Shown: in pieces, positions 1 to 11,186 of the stretch
Layout: the number at the start of each line of letters is the position of its first letter
Position numbering within the stretch: position 1 is the stretch's first letter
Notes under the pieces: model-generated
What the model was told of the DNA's origin: nothing
The model's database searches: none
Seen by the model: only the letters and a program-made list of their open reading frames with translations
Program-made: the position numbers and the translations under genes
Assembly (NCBI GenBank): GCA_029448655.1
Contig: JACCLO010000005.1
Span: 1,922,001-1,986,000 of the forward strand
Length of the DNA: 64,000 nucleotides
Direction: 5' to 3'
Source of the DNA: Wolfiporia cocos
Taxonomy: Eukaryota; Basidiomycota; Agaricomycetes; Polyporales; Phaeolaceae

Positions 1-1798
1 GGGAAAGGCTATCCGCCGCGCAAAGATGATGGGGATCATCCCCATTCTCAGCAGGCGGCCACTCAGCTTGATTGAGAGCTACTAGTCGCCGGCGCGCTGT
101 TCCCTTGGTAGCCGAATTGCATTCACATCTGAAACACAGCGTGCTATCGTAGAGTTGCTTCTTTGCAGATTTCCCATCTCACTGAGTTAGAATATCCGGG
201 TATGTATTCCTAGACTGGAACAATGGTGAACAAGCAAAAGCTCTGCCCTTGGTAACTCGGTCGACGAAATTTACTCGGTGCTCAACATTAATTCCTGGAT
301 TCGCTCGTTCAGTCATTACTTTGTTGGGGCATGTCACTGTCGGACCCGGGCAACCTTGGCAAGCTCACCCACTCGACATTCTCCCGAAAAAAGTCTCTGG
401 CATGTCGCACGTTCTGTCCGGTGCCTCAGAGTCCGCCCGACGATGACCATCGCCCTGTCACGCGCTGCGCAGTCCTCCATACCACAAAGGCAAATATGCT
501 CCACCACAGCGGCACCGACAAATTGGGCGCCGGTTCTCAGGGTGTAGTCGGCCCAGAGCCAGAAGGCACAGGGTCCACGACCACCTCTTCCCAGGCAGGC
601 TGGAACAGGGGCGCAAGTCCCGCTGATGCACAAGTCTGGTGCTACATATGTCATCGCTCGCCCTCCGGATACCCCGCCGTTCGTCTGTGATCGCCGCTCC
701 TGTTTTGTGCGGCGTTCCGGTGGTGTGGAAATTGCGAGGCTGGACTTCGAACTCTAGCTGCTCCGCGCGCAAAGTAAGACTTTGGAATGCTGCTATCGTC
801 GCACGCGAGCCGGCATCCTTATGACGGATGCGTCGTTCACATCTGTTTTATGACCGTCATCGTGCCTGCTGCCATGCCGTATTACTGCTCCTGCGGCTCT
901 GCACTAATGCGCCATATTCGCCGCCACGTACTGAGCAGCTCGGCTTAAAAATTCACGGTCTTACTAGAAGTGCGCGAGCAACGTGGGCGAGGCTAGGTCT
1001 CCCGACTTACGCACCTCACGGCGAGAAAGAAGACGTCCAGAGGGTATGGGCAATAGGAAGCACGTCCACAAGCCTTCCACTAGTCTTGATGACGCCTTTG
1101 AATAGGATGGTTGAGAATACCTCTTGCTACCTTCTCGCACAGCGTCAGGGTCACGAGAGGAGCCACATGACAGGCCTTTATTCTGAGGACGTAGAGAATG
1201 AATTGCTGTTGCAGGCAAGAACGGATGTGATAGACATTTTGAGCCTTCGCGGCATTCGTCAATATTCAAAGCAGATCCTTGGCCGGTGTATACAGATCAA
1301 CATCAGGTCCTCGGTATTCTGGGCGTCAGTACATTCGTGAACCTTCCTCGTCATACTTTCTCGAAGCTGCGCTGTGCCACTTGGCTTTCCACCTTTCACA
1401 ATGAACATTTTGGAGCATCACGCCGTAGTATTGCGTCCGCGTCGTCGCGGGTGTTGAATAGCGGCGCGACGCGCGAGGATGTGGAATCAGAGTGGCGGCG
1501 AGGCGTGCTCGGGTATAATGATGGAGCTACTGGTCATCACGGTAACTATCGATGGGTAATTGGGCGTTGAAGGTATCAAGAAGGTAGACGAGGGGCCTCG
1601 AATCTTCGTGAATTAATATGCATCTGTCCAGGGTATATCAATAACTTTTGTGGGTACTGGTGGCCTTCAAGTAGGATGCACCGTCCCCTATCTTTTCCGC
1701 GAAGCCGTTGAATTGTTCCTGACGATATTTTGGTAATCCCTCCGGAATTGCATACACGCGGTCACGGTACTGGGGTCGATACATGATCAGAAGAGAAT
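1..1798. other. Gene-poor left edge, no supported gene
   Basis: I find no convincing gene here. Open frames are short, overlap on both strands and do not join through plausible splice sites. One stretch near 1430-1530 on the minus strand reads weakly like the opening of a basidiomycete BTB/POZ protein (a Pro-Leu-Phe-Asn then Asp-Ala-Asp-x-Ile-Leu-Arg pattern) but the frame breaks at once. It would be at best a decayed relic. Confidence 0.4.
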
Positions 1799-2423
1799 AC
1801 AGCTGGTTTCCGCTTCTACCAGGTTGCTGTTCACGATGTCAAATAATATCTGAGCGGATGCGCAAGATAAGCGTCGCACTCCGAAGCTCTGATACCGAAG
1901 CGACGCGAGGCTGGGATGTGAATCACGCGATGCAGGCCTGCTCGGTGCTGGAACCACAGCCCCGTCTCTTTTCAGCATCACTTAGTATTGTAGCCGGCAT
2001 GCCATGGACTTGATAAATCATTGCCGGGCCTCTCCCTTCCTCACAATTCTTCGCGATGCAGTCCCACATTGTGCCAGCCTGTAGCGGGATTGTTTCTCGG
2101 ATGATACTGGTCCGTAAACCTTGATAGTGACAGTGATGTAGCATCTCGCAGCATGCCGTATTAGGCCTTTATCAGTGGGTTACAGGCTTGAACGATCATT
2201 GCGATCTCGTACGGCGAGGTCGCAAACTGTACCGGTCTGCTTTATGTTGTAGGGTAGCGAAAATATTTATGTTCGCTGACAACGAAATCAGTGCCGTGTA
2301 TCAGGCCCCTCATTCCTGCACTAAATGAACCATTTGGTTGAACAAGTGGCCAGACCTATGTGTATATCTAGCTGCATGGCACCATGACCAGGATCTAGGC
2401 GTGTCAATAGTGGGCATCGGCAT

Positions 2424-4047
2424 CTATGAGTCTTCTCTGACCCTGAGCTCTGCAATGTAGATGACACCACGGCACTCCCAAATCTTCGTCAGGCTGAGTC
2501 CCGCGCGCCTGGCAACTGCGTCAATCATCTCTGGCGTGCGCTCCATTCCATTGTGGAGCGTCATCATGGTCAGGTCGTGGACGTTCACGAAAGATCCTGC
2601 AATCCCATAGTTGGGAGGAAGAGGAGGCGGGGCAGCCTTAAGCAGGGGAGAGCCCACAGTGGTATTGACGACCAGGCCGGCAACCAAGATGACCGAGTCT
2701 GGTCCCATCGCCGCACGCAAATGGGACAGGATAGTGACACATTGATCGTCAGGCCAGTCATGACTAGAAGCCATCCACATGTGTCAGCATCTCACAAGCA
2801 ATGTGGTGCGTGGTAGGATCATGCACGCACAGGATGGCACGCAGAAAGTAGACCTCAGCCCCCTTGACCGGCTGCTCTCTGAAGAAGTCGTGTGGCACGA
2901 GTTTGACACGGCCGCGTTGCAGAGCCTCCGGGTACTCGCGCGTCCATACTGCTTGTGCCTGCTGGATAGTCGAAGGAAGGTCCTCGACTACGAAGCGTAG
3001 GTTAGGGAATCGTCTGGCAAGGTCGAGGCTGGTACCACCTGTGATATGGTTATCAGCCACCCTGCAGTGAAGGAACCATACGTATATTTACCGGCTCCTC
3101 CGCCTACATCCACGATAGTGCTCGAGCCGAGGGCTTCCCATGGATAATCTATCCAGGAAGCGATCGATACGCGCAGCATGCCAAAAAGAGCACAGCCACA
3201 GACCTGAATGAATGCCGGATGCAAACGCGTGCCCGCTACCTATCATACCCCGAGTCCAGTTTCTGAGCTGGGGGCGTGGTCCCAGGGAGCCGTCTGGCTG
3301 CTCGATATGTTGCTCTAAATATTCCCATACCGTGGAATCGGCACCGATTGCGTCCTGCCATGCAGTCACTCGATCGGATGTTGCATTAGTCTTCACTTCG
3401 TCGAACAGCAATGGGAGTAGCTGGTCCGACGCGGTGTACATCTCTTGACCGCTTTTTGACACTTGTCAGTACATAATCCTGTCATGGTCTAGATACTCAC
3501 CGGATGACTAGCCAATCGTATAGGTAAGAATTGCGGGCGAGTGCGTCGCTAGTACGATTATTTGCGAAGTAGCCGTCTCTGACTTCATTGAAGACATAGA
3601 TGGAGCACAACGCACGCAACACACGCGCTACAACGCTATCAGAAACGCGATAACTTTCAGCGATGATAAGGACTCACTCAATTTCTGTTCATTTATGCCT
3701 GTCTTCTCACTTATGAGCGCAGCCGACATGCCCTTAGTCGGATCTGCATCAGCGAGGATCTCTGCAACGCGTGCCTGGATCGCGACGTGCAACGCTCTCG
3801 AAAGGAAGTATGCACAAGCAACTTCCGTCAGACGACTACCGGGTTCTTGAACAAGGTCCAGGAACATCCCGCAAGCACCAGTAACAATCCGAGTAGCCTC
3901 GAAAACCTCCGGAGACGGGAGAGGTGCACCGGACTCAACCGGCGCTGTCTGTTCGCCGCTCTGCCAATCTTTGATTATCACTTCGGCGGAGTCATTTAGC
4001 AAGCGAAGCAGGTCTCGTAATTTCTGCGCCCTTTCTGCATTGGACAT
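2424..4047 (-). CDS. O-methyltransferase, Methyltransf_2 type (copy A, open reading frame)
   Basis: Predicted SAM-dependent O-methyltransferase of about 450 residues, of the fungal/plant COMT-like family that methylates phenolic or polyketide hydroxyls. The substrate is unknown. Several exons join in phase: an N-terminal helical region (about residues 1-165), the SAM motif VDVGGGAG followed by the acidic loop VVEDLP, and the catalytic-histidine segment HDWPDD, which is made only when the intron ending at about 2767 is removed. The C-terminus has KIWECR. No secretion signal is seen, so it is probably cytosolic. Compared with copy B and with family consensus as I know it, several conserved spots differ: RAILHDW where RYILHDW is usual, and AGLVVNTT where DQVxNTT is usual. 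The protein may therefore be altered or relaxed in function. Exon borders are inferred by frame, not verified. Confidence 0.85.
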
Positions 4048-5148
4048 GATGCGTTGTAGTTCTGCGGATCGTCAATGAATGTCAATGATTGCCGAATGGC
4101 ACTAGATATACGACTAGAAGTGCGATAGCTGCGTCTGGATACGAATGCCCTGAACAGGCCAAGTTTTTATACACATCCACATATGTTGAACACAACCAAT
4201 TCCGAGAGGGGCATGACAAGATGGCACCACCAGCGTATCGCCAGCATGTCCAATTTGCTCAGAGATGTCTGTGATGCTGCGGCACAGACCTCTGAATGAG
4301 GGGGATAACACTGATCCAAGCTGCGCCACATTTTCTACGAGAACGACAACGCTGCGGTAGCACCTACCTATCGGATCACGGTCGGAGCAGTTCAGGCTAA
4401 TGCCCTCCTGGCCATGCACGATGCCCACACTATCGACGCCGCGACCCATCAGGACTGAGGACAATACCCTGACTGTATGCCTGCCCATCAGCGGTGTCCG
4501 TGATTTCAGAGGTGACATGCCGTAGCTGACACATGTGCGCCTGTTTGGAGTCTTCATGTACTAACCTACGATTCCTTTTCAAATCCGCAGAATACCAGGT
4601 TCGGGTCCGCAACCTCCACCTTAGTACTGCATCAGTCGAGATGATCTGTGTGATGTCAGTCGCAGCAGCATGCAGTGCAAAACATATGACTGACATATGT
4701 GCCGATGATGGGTAAATGAGTTTAGGATGTCAGTCTCTGTGGTGGTCGGAATGGGCGTTCTACCAAGGCTCAACAGACGCCGTGTACAGGGCACACAAGA
4801 GGAACCCAGCAAGCCTATTGGGCAGCAGGAAAGACCTCAATGATAGTGTGCTGACGACAGGAGTCTATCTGACACTGATTTCGATGTCTGAATGAGAGCA
4901 AGGTGCTGTGGCATTAAGCTTTGATGGTAGTACCCGCCCGGGGATACATCAGGTCGTGACTATGAGCATCCAAGAACATCACCTTAGCGGCAGCCGCAGA
5001 GACAGAACGGAATAATCCGTGCACTTCGCTCGATTCTCTTCGTCGGATTCTGTCCACACCAAAGGAAGAGCTTCTGAGTCCGTGCGACGCAAGTCTGAAT
5101 CTGCTGTGAACGTTTGAACATGAGCCTGTAGGATGGAATCACGGAGCA

Positions 5149-5480
5149 GCACTTGATGCGCTCGGCGCGCGTCGAAGTGATAGTAAGGGAGCGCGAAGCT
5201 GTTGGAAGTCGACGCGCTCGGCGCGCGATGGTGCGATCGGAGTCGCACATCGATCGGAGTCAATAGGCGGAAATGGCGGGCGCGGCGGGAGTCGGGGGGC
5301 TGATAATCGGGGCGGTACGGGCAGATGAGTCACCGTTAGTATAAAATGGGACGGATTGTACGTACCTACGCCGTGCGGAGTCCGAAAGGGAGCGCGTAGC
5401 CTCACGAGCGGGCGCCTTCCCGTGAATTTCGACAGAAGCCTCAAGGCCTCAAGCGGGCGCTTCCACTTTATATGACAGCT
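5149..5480. mobile_element. GC-rich insertion of about 332 bp in duplication copy A
   Basis: Copy A and copy B align across this point, but copy A carries extra sequence between 'ggagca' and 'ctcgcc'. The insert is much more GC-rich than its flanks. It contains a 14-bp direct repeat (gcgctcggcgcgcg at 5158-5171 and 5214-5227), a repeated gatcggagtc, and a perfect 6-bp stem with a 6-nt loop at 5231-5248 (gtgcga/tcgcac). A TATAAAATGGG-like motif lies near 5340. I see no long terminal inverted repeats and no clear target-site duplication (3 bp at most), so a short non-autonomous element is a hypothesis. A deletion from copy B is the alternative. Confidence 0.4.
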
Positions 5481-5597
5481 CTCGCCACTGCTGCATGCGA
5501 TAAATTGTATCCTACAAAACCATGTCTTGTGCCGTATGGTGACGCCACATCGGTGATAGCGAACATGTCCAGCTGCTCTGTCAGAGCGATAAAAAGG

Positions 5598-5650
5598 TTA
5601 TACCTCTGCTAACAGTATAGTCCCTAGATTTTGCACCACCTGATTTCCCA
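5598..5650 (-). pseudogene. Stray 3' end of RPN11 (duplication scar)
   Basis: Reading on the minus strand, this gives [16 protein letters not shown] and a stop, almost identical to the C-terminus of the complete RPN11 gene whose stop is at 9714 ([16 protein letters not shown]). Nothing of RPN11 precedes it. The similarity stops abruptly at 'tgggaaatc', so this is the endpoint of the duplicated segment, not a functional exon. It shows that copy B, next to whole RPN11, is in the original position. Confidence 0.85.
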
Positions 5651-6281
5651 CAATGGTATAGTGGATATCAGCTACTGGACTACCTCCTGTGACTAGACAC
5701 TGCATCTGTATTCGTCGAATCTCTACCGCTATAAAGGCAGTCAGAATGTGTTCGAGAGAACCATAAGAGCGATGAACTTGGCTCAGTTGCCTGCATTGTT
5801 CTCTCAATGACAACGTGTTGATAACTTTTGAACCCAGCAGCAAAAAATACCGGCACGCGTCGCGCCGGTCGTTACTACGCGGCATGTCACAAATTGCATG
5901 ATCTGTGACAACCGCGAGCAAGGAACCGCTCGGCACGTACATCGAGTTTAGTCTGCCCAGCCCTACCAGCACATATCCCTCCAGAATCTTCCGTGGACGA
6001 GGGCTTGCTTGAATTCTATCACCGTAATGGCGCTTCTCTGGTTGTAACAACCGTCAAGAGGGACATACGCACCTAGTTCAGGGAGATCGTCCCTTTACCA
6101 TCGAACAATTGGCCCCGACGCTTTGCTTGCAGATTGCTTCTCGAGAAGTCGTGGGCGACATCCTGCAAACACGAGACTTTGTGAGCTTCGCTCTGTCGTC
6201 GCAGGAAGTAGAGGTCTTCCTCAGATCATCCCACATCGACCGGTATACAAGAAGCCTTTGTATAAGGCCATACAAAATGAC
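5651..6281. other. Unique spacer between the two duplicated blocks
   Basis: About 630 bp that matches neither copy well. It has overlapping short open frames on both strands (for example 6109-6378 plus and 5598-6050 minus) but no recognisable domain or spliced gene model. It may be filler from the rearrangement, or sequence lost from the other junction. Confidence 0.5.
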
Positions 6282-9200
6282 ACAGTTGGTTTTCGCTTCT
6301 ATCAGGTTGCTGTTCGCGACGTCGGAGAATAATAAAGCGAATATGCAAGATAAACGTCGCAATCCAAAGCGACGTTAGGCTGGGATGCGAATCACTCGAC
6401 GCAGGCCTGCTCTCTCATTACTTATTGTAGCCGGCAAAGAATAGGTGGTGGGCAGCATGTTGGCACGGACGTTATAATCGTTGCCGTGCCTCTTCCCAGT
6501 AATGTGGCCGGCGACAATCAGTATCTAGCAGAATGTCGTGGATCTTCATGAGTCATTTACAGGTTTGTACGATCCTTGCGATCTCGCATGGTGAGGTCGC
6601 AAACTGTACTATTCTGCCTTATGTTGTGGGGAGGCGAAGAGAATCGGTGGTTTATATTCGTTGACAGCGAAGGCAGTGTCAGATGGCTTGCGATGTGCTT
6701 ATCAGGCCCCTCGCCATTCTTATGCTCTATGAACTGCTGCGTTGAATGAGCCGTCAAAGTGGCTAGATCTATATACACATCTAGCTGCATGGCAGCATGA
6801 CGGAAATCTAGGCATCTCAATAGTGGGCGTTCATGAATCTTCTCTGACCCTGAGCTCTGCAATGTAGATGATACCACGGCACTCCCAAATCTTCGTCACC
6901 TTCAGTCCCGCATGCTTGGCAACTGCGTCCAGCATCTCCGGCGTGCGCATTATTCCATTGTGGATCGCCATCATGGTCAGGTCGTGCATGTTTCCGAAGT
7001 ATCTCGCAACTCCATAGTTGGGAGGAAGAGGAGGCGGAGCTGCTCTAAGCAGGGGAGAGCCCACAGTGGTATTGGTGACCTGGTCGGCAACCAGGATGAT
7101 CGAGTCTGGTCCCATCGCCGCACGCAAATGGGACAGGATAGTGACACATTGATCGTCAGGCCAGTCATGACTAGAAGCCATCCACATGTGTCAGCATCTC
7201 GCAAGCACCACGCGTGGAAGAAAAAAAATACACGCACAGGATGTACCTCATGAAGTAAACTTCAGCTCCTTTGATTGGCTGCTCCGTGAAGAAGTTGTGT
7301 GGCACGAGTTTGACACGGCCGCGTTGCAGAGCCTCCGGGTACTCGCGCGTCCATACTGCTTGTGCCTGCTGGATAGTCGAAGAACGGTCCTCGACTACGA
7401 AGCGTAGGTTAGGGAACCGTCTGGCAAGGTCGAGGCTGGTACCACCTGTGATATGGTTATCAGCCACCCTGCAGTGAAGGAACCATACGTATATTTACCG
7501 GCTCCTCCGCCTACATCCACGATAGTGCTCGAGCCGAGGGCTTCCCATGGATAATCTATGCAGGAAGCGATTGATACGCGCAGCATGCCGAAAAGAGCAC
7601 AGCTACAGACCTGAATACATGCCGGAGGCGAACGCGTGCCCGCCACCTACCATCCCCCGGGCCCATGTCCCGAGCTGGGGGCGCGGTCCCAGGGAGCCGT
7701 CTGGCTGCTCGATATGTTGCTCTAAATATTCCCATACCGTGGAATCGGCACCGATTGCATCCTGCTATGCAGTCACTCGGTTGGATGTTGCATCAGTTTT
7801 CACTTCGTCGAATAGCAATGGGAGTAGCTGGCCCGACGCGGTGTAGACCTCTTGACCGCTGAATGACCCTTGTTAATGTATAGCCTTAACATGGTCTAGA
7901 TACTCACTGGAGGAGTAGCCAATCGTATAAGTAAGGATCGCGAGCGAGTGCGTTGCTAGTACGATTATTTGCGAAGTAGCCGTCTCTGACTTCATTGAAG
8001 ACATGGACGGTGCACAACGTGCGCAACACACGCGCTACAACGCTATCAGAAACGCGATAACTTTCAGCGATGATAAGGACTCACTCAATTTCCGGTCATT
8101 TATGCTTGTCTTCTCACTTATGAGTGCAGCCGACATGCCCTTAGTCGGATCTGCATCAGCGAGGATCTCTGCAACGCGTGCCTGGATCGCGACGTGCAAC
8201 GCTCTCGAAAGGAAGTATGCACAAGCAACTTCCGTCAGACGACTACCGGGTTCTTGAACAAGGTCCAGGAACATCCCGCAAGCACCAGTAACAATCCGAG
8301 TAGCCTCGAAAACCTCCGGAGACGAGAGAGGTGCACCGGACTCAACCGGCGCTGTCTGTTCGCCGCTCTGCCAATCTTTGATTATCACTTCGGCGGAGTC
8401 ATTTAGCAAGCGAAGCAGGTCTCGTAATTTCTGCGCCCTTTCTGCATTGGACATGATGCGTTGTAGTTCTTCGGATCGTCAATGAATGTCAATGATTGCC
8501 GAATGGCACTAGATACACCTACATATATTGTTGTCGGCAATTTGACCGTAAGAATCTAAGGACCAGCTTGCCAGAGATATATGACTAGAGCGCGGTAGTG
8601 CGATAGCTGCGCCTGGATACGAATGCCCCGAACAGGCCAAGTTTTTATACGCATTCCCATATGTTGAGCATGACAACTTCCGAGGTGACCAGATACCACT
8701 GCCGGCGTATCGCCAGCATGTCCGATTGCTCAAAGACGCCTCTGACGCAACGGCACAGACCTCTGAATGAGGCGAAGAACGCGGTCCACACTGCACCACA
8801 TTTTCCATGAGAATGACGACGACGCTGCGATAGCACCTACCGCGGGCGGAACAGTTCAGACTAATGCCCTCCTCGCCATGCACAACGCCCGCACTATCGA
8901 CCCTGTTGATCCGTGAGGACCGAGGACAAGACCTGACTGAATACCTGCCCGTCAGCAGTGTCCGTCATGATGTTAGCTTACACATGTGCGCTTGCTTGGC
9001 GTCTCCGTGGTGCCTATGGTATCTGCTCAAGTCCGCAGAATACCAAGTTCGGGTCCGCGACCTTCGCCTTGGTACTTCGTTAGTCGAGAAGACCTGTGTG
9101 ATGTCAGTCGCACAGCGTGCAGTGCAAAACATATGACCGTGAACACATGTGCCGATGAAGGGTCAATCATATTAGCATGCCAGCCTCTGCGGTGGTCGGA

Positions 9201-9766
9201 GCGGGTGTTCTGCCGAAAGGCTCAACGGACGCTGTGTCCAGGGCAAACGAAACTTCCGAGAGGAACTCAGCAAGCCTGTGGGACCGCAGGAAACCCTCAA
9301 TGATAGTGTGCTGACGACGGGAACAGTGGTTTCATTGTCTGAACGAGAGCAAGGCGCTGCGGCATCGAGCACCCGCCCGGGGATACATCCGGTTCTGTCT
9401 GTAAGCATCCAAGAACATCACCTCAGCAGCAGCCGCAGAGGCAAAACGGAATGTTCCGATGATCCGTGCGCTTCGCTCGATTCTCTTCGCCGGATTCTGT
9501 TCACGCCAAAGGAAGTAGAGCTTCTGAGTCCGTGCGACGCAAGTTTGAATCTGCCGCAAACATCAGCCTGTGGGATAGAATCACGGAGCACTCGCCACTG
9601 TGCTACATGCGATATATTGTATCCTACAGATTTACGTCTCGTGCTGTATGGCGACGCCACACCGAAGATAGCGAACATGTCCAGCTGCATCGTCAGATGA
9701 GGTCGACAAAAGGCTATAGCTCCGCTAACAGCATAGTGCCTAGATTCTGCACCACCTGATTTCCCA
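6282..9766. repeat. Direct segmental duplication, right copy (B)
   Basis: Partner of 1799-5650. It contains the broken O-methyltransferase copy and flanks, and runs into the last exon of RPN11. Shared upstream landmarks include the stretches around 4560-4690 and 9000-9130, and around 4980-5090 and 9420-9540. Copy B lacks the GC-rich insertion. Confidence 0.85.
6831..8454 (-). pseudogene. O-methyltransferase copy B with an internal stop codon
   Basis: Same exon layout as the gene at 2424-4047 and the same family features: SAM motif VDVGGGAG, catalytic HDWPDD after splicing, and a C-terminus ending REDS. In the third exon the tryptophan codon TGG of copy A is TAG here (minus strand, bases 7767-7765, about residue 196). 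This removes the SAM-binding and catalytic halves. I find no alternative splice that bypasses it in frame. Elsewhere copy B is closer to family consensus than copy A (RYILHDW, ADQVTNTT), so it was probably the ancestral active gene until recently. An individual or assembly polymorphism cannot be excluded. Confidence 0.75.
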
Positions 9767-10943
9767 TGGCCTTCTCTACCTGTTCCTCTAGATGACGTTT
9801 TGGGTCCTGTTTGCCAACGTGCCGCGTCTTTAGCTGTTCAGCCGTTAGTGTGGACTCTTCTTGCACGGACTTGTTGTAGGCTTCTGATAAACTGAGCATG
9901 GCCTGTTGGAGCGTTGCGAGGATCAGCGTCAAGAAGCACAACACAGCGGCTAGTGTCAAAGAGATAGTGCACTTGACATACCTTGATGGCCTTCTCGTTC
10001 GACTCCTTGTGCGACTTGAAATCGCGCAGCGTGAGACCTTCTGTCCAATTGCGCTTGTGGAGGTTCATGAGCATCGACTGCTCTAGTTCGGATTTGCGAT
10101 AGTCGACATTGATGGAATAGTAAGCACGGTTCAGACCGTGGAGGAGAGCTTGTATTGACGGCTTATTGATATGACCGACGTTGGACGTTGTTTGTCGGGG
10201 CTCTTGGCCTGCAACAACAGAGTGGTGTGGGATGAGGCGGAACGCGTCGATGACCACCTTGCCCTTTACCGACTGGATCGGATCAACGACCACGGCAACT
10301 GAGCGCGGGTCTAGTTGTTCAAATGACTGGTTGAGGACAGGCCGGATACGTGAGTAATCCGCGTGCGTATAACAACGCTGAACAGGTACCTGTTGCGTGT
10401 TGGTATCAACACTGGATAGCCAGCATCCGAAACCAGGATGTGAGTGGTACCACCCTACGACCATCTCTGACCTTGACAAGTTCAGTGTAAGGTCTGAAGG
10501 CAATAACCTGCTGAATGCATTCACCTCCCCGTCTGTTTCAACATATCCACCATCTTGGTCTGGAAGACATGATCGACTGACTCGACCGACACGGATGTGC
10601 CAGACTGTGGCATAGCAAATACGTCGATGACTTGCACGGTGTATTCATCGATAAATTCGCCGAGCATCAGGCCCATGACTTCCATAGGCACGCCGGCACG
10701 GCCATGCTTGAGCATCTACGCGTACAACGGTGAGCATACCCCGAGATTCCTCGAGGATCTTGTCGGAGTACCTTGAGGAGCGCAAGTGATGAGATGTGTA
10801 TGGTTTCGGCACTGCAAGTGGACTCGGTGAGGATGCGCCGACCGGAAGGCAGGATGTACCGACTTGTCTGGCACGGTGGTTTCTCCGCCTCCGTGGCGGC
10901 CTCCGCCAGCAAACTGGAGCATGCGGTCAAGGTCAGACTCCAT
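9714..10943 (-). CDS. RPN11: 26S proteasome lid deubiquitinase Rpn11
   Basis: Zinc-dependent deubiquitinase of the proteasome regulatory particle. It removes ubiquitin chains from substrates as they enter the 26S proteasome. About 307 residues in six exons. The MPN+ domain carries the complete JAMM signature [14 protein letters not shown] (about residues 108-121). Upstream is [18 protein letters not shown], downstream [18 protein letters not shown] and EPRQTTSN, and the C-terminal helical region binds lid partners. Length and all key metal-binding residues fit an active enzyme. The start is taken at MESDLDRM. Its last exon is the breakpoint of the duplication to the left, where a second copy of its final 17 residues lies. 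The next gene starts divergently 243 bp away. Confidence 0.95.
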
Positions 10944-11186
10944 GTCGAAGAGCGAGTGTAGTGGGCTGCAGGTGGTGAACGGCAAGGACTAAAGTACTAA
11001 TGCGAGTCGCGGTCGCGTCGCTGACGCGTCTTGGAATCACGTGTATGGCGCTCTGCCCATTAAGAACGCGCGTCTACGTGCCTTGATCTGAGCGGTCGGG
11101 CGTCTGATGTCGGTCAATACAACGTCGACTTGATGCGCGAGCGCACATAAATCCCTTGCGTGCCCGCATGCTGGCCCCGCCGTATC
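10944..11186. promoter_or_regulatory. Shared promoter interval between divergent genes
   Basis: The 243 bp between the RPN11 start codon (minus strand) and the next gene's start codon (plus strand) must hold both promoters. It is GC-rich, with gtcgcggtcgcgtcgctgacgcgtc-like repeats near 11007-11030. No clear TATA box is seen. This is inferred from gene arrangement only. Confidence 0.5.

Larger units (their letters stand above)
1799..5650. repeat. Direct segmental duplication, left copy (A)
   Basis: This block matches 6282-9766 in the same orientation. It contains the intact O-methyltransferase gene, about 600 bp of downstream flank and about 1.5 kb of upstream flank. Coding exons and even introns align closely, and both methyltransferase copies have identical start-to-stop length (offset 4407 bp). 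The flanks align more patchily, with small indels, so the duplication is not brand new. The right edge falls inside sequence matching the end of RPN11. Copy A also holds a GC-rich insertion absent from copy B. Confidence 0.85.

Noticed and set aside
9278..9700. Open frame of 140 codons, plus strand, in duplication copy B
   Set aside because: The matching sequence in copy A is interrupted, so the frame is not conserved between the two copies.
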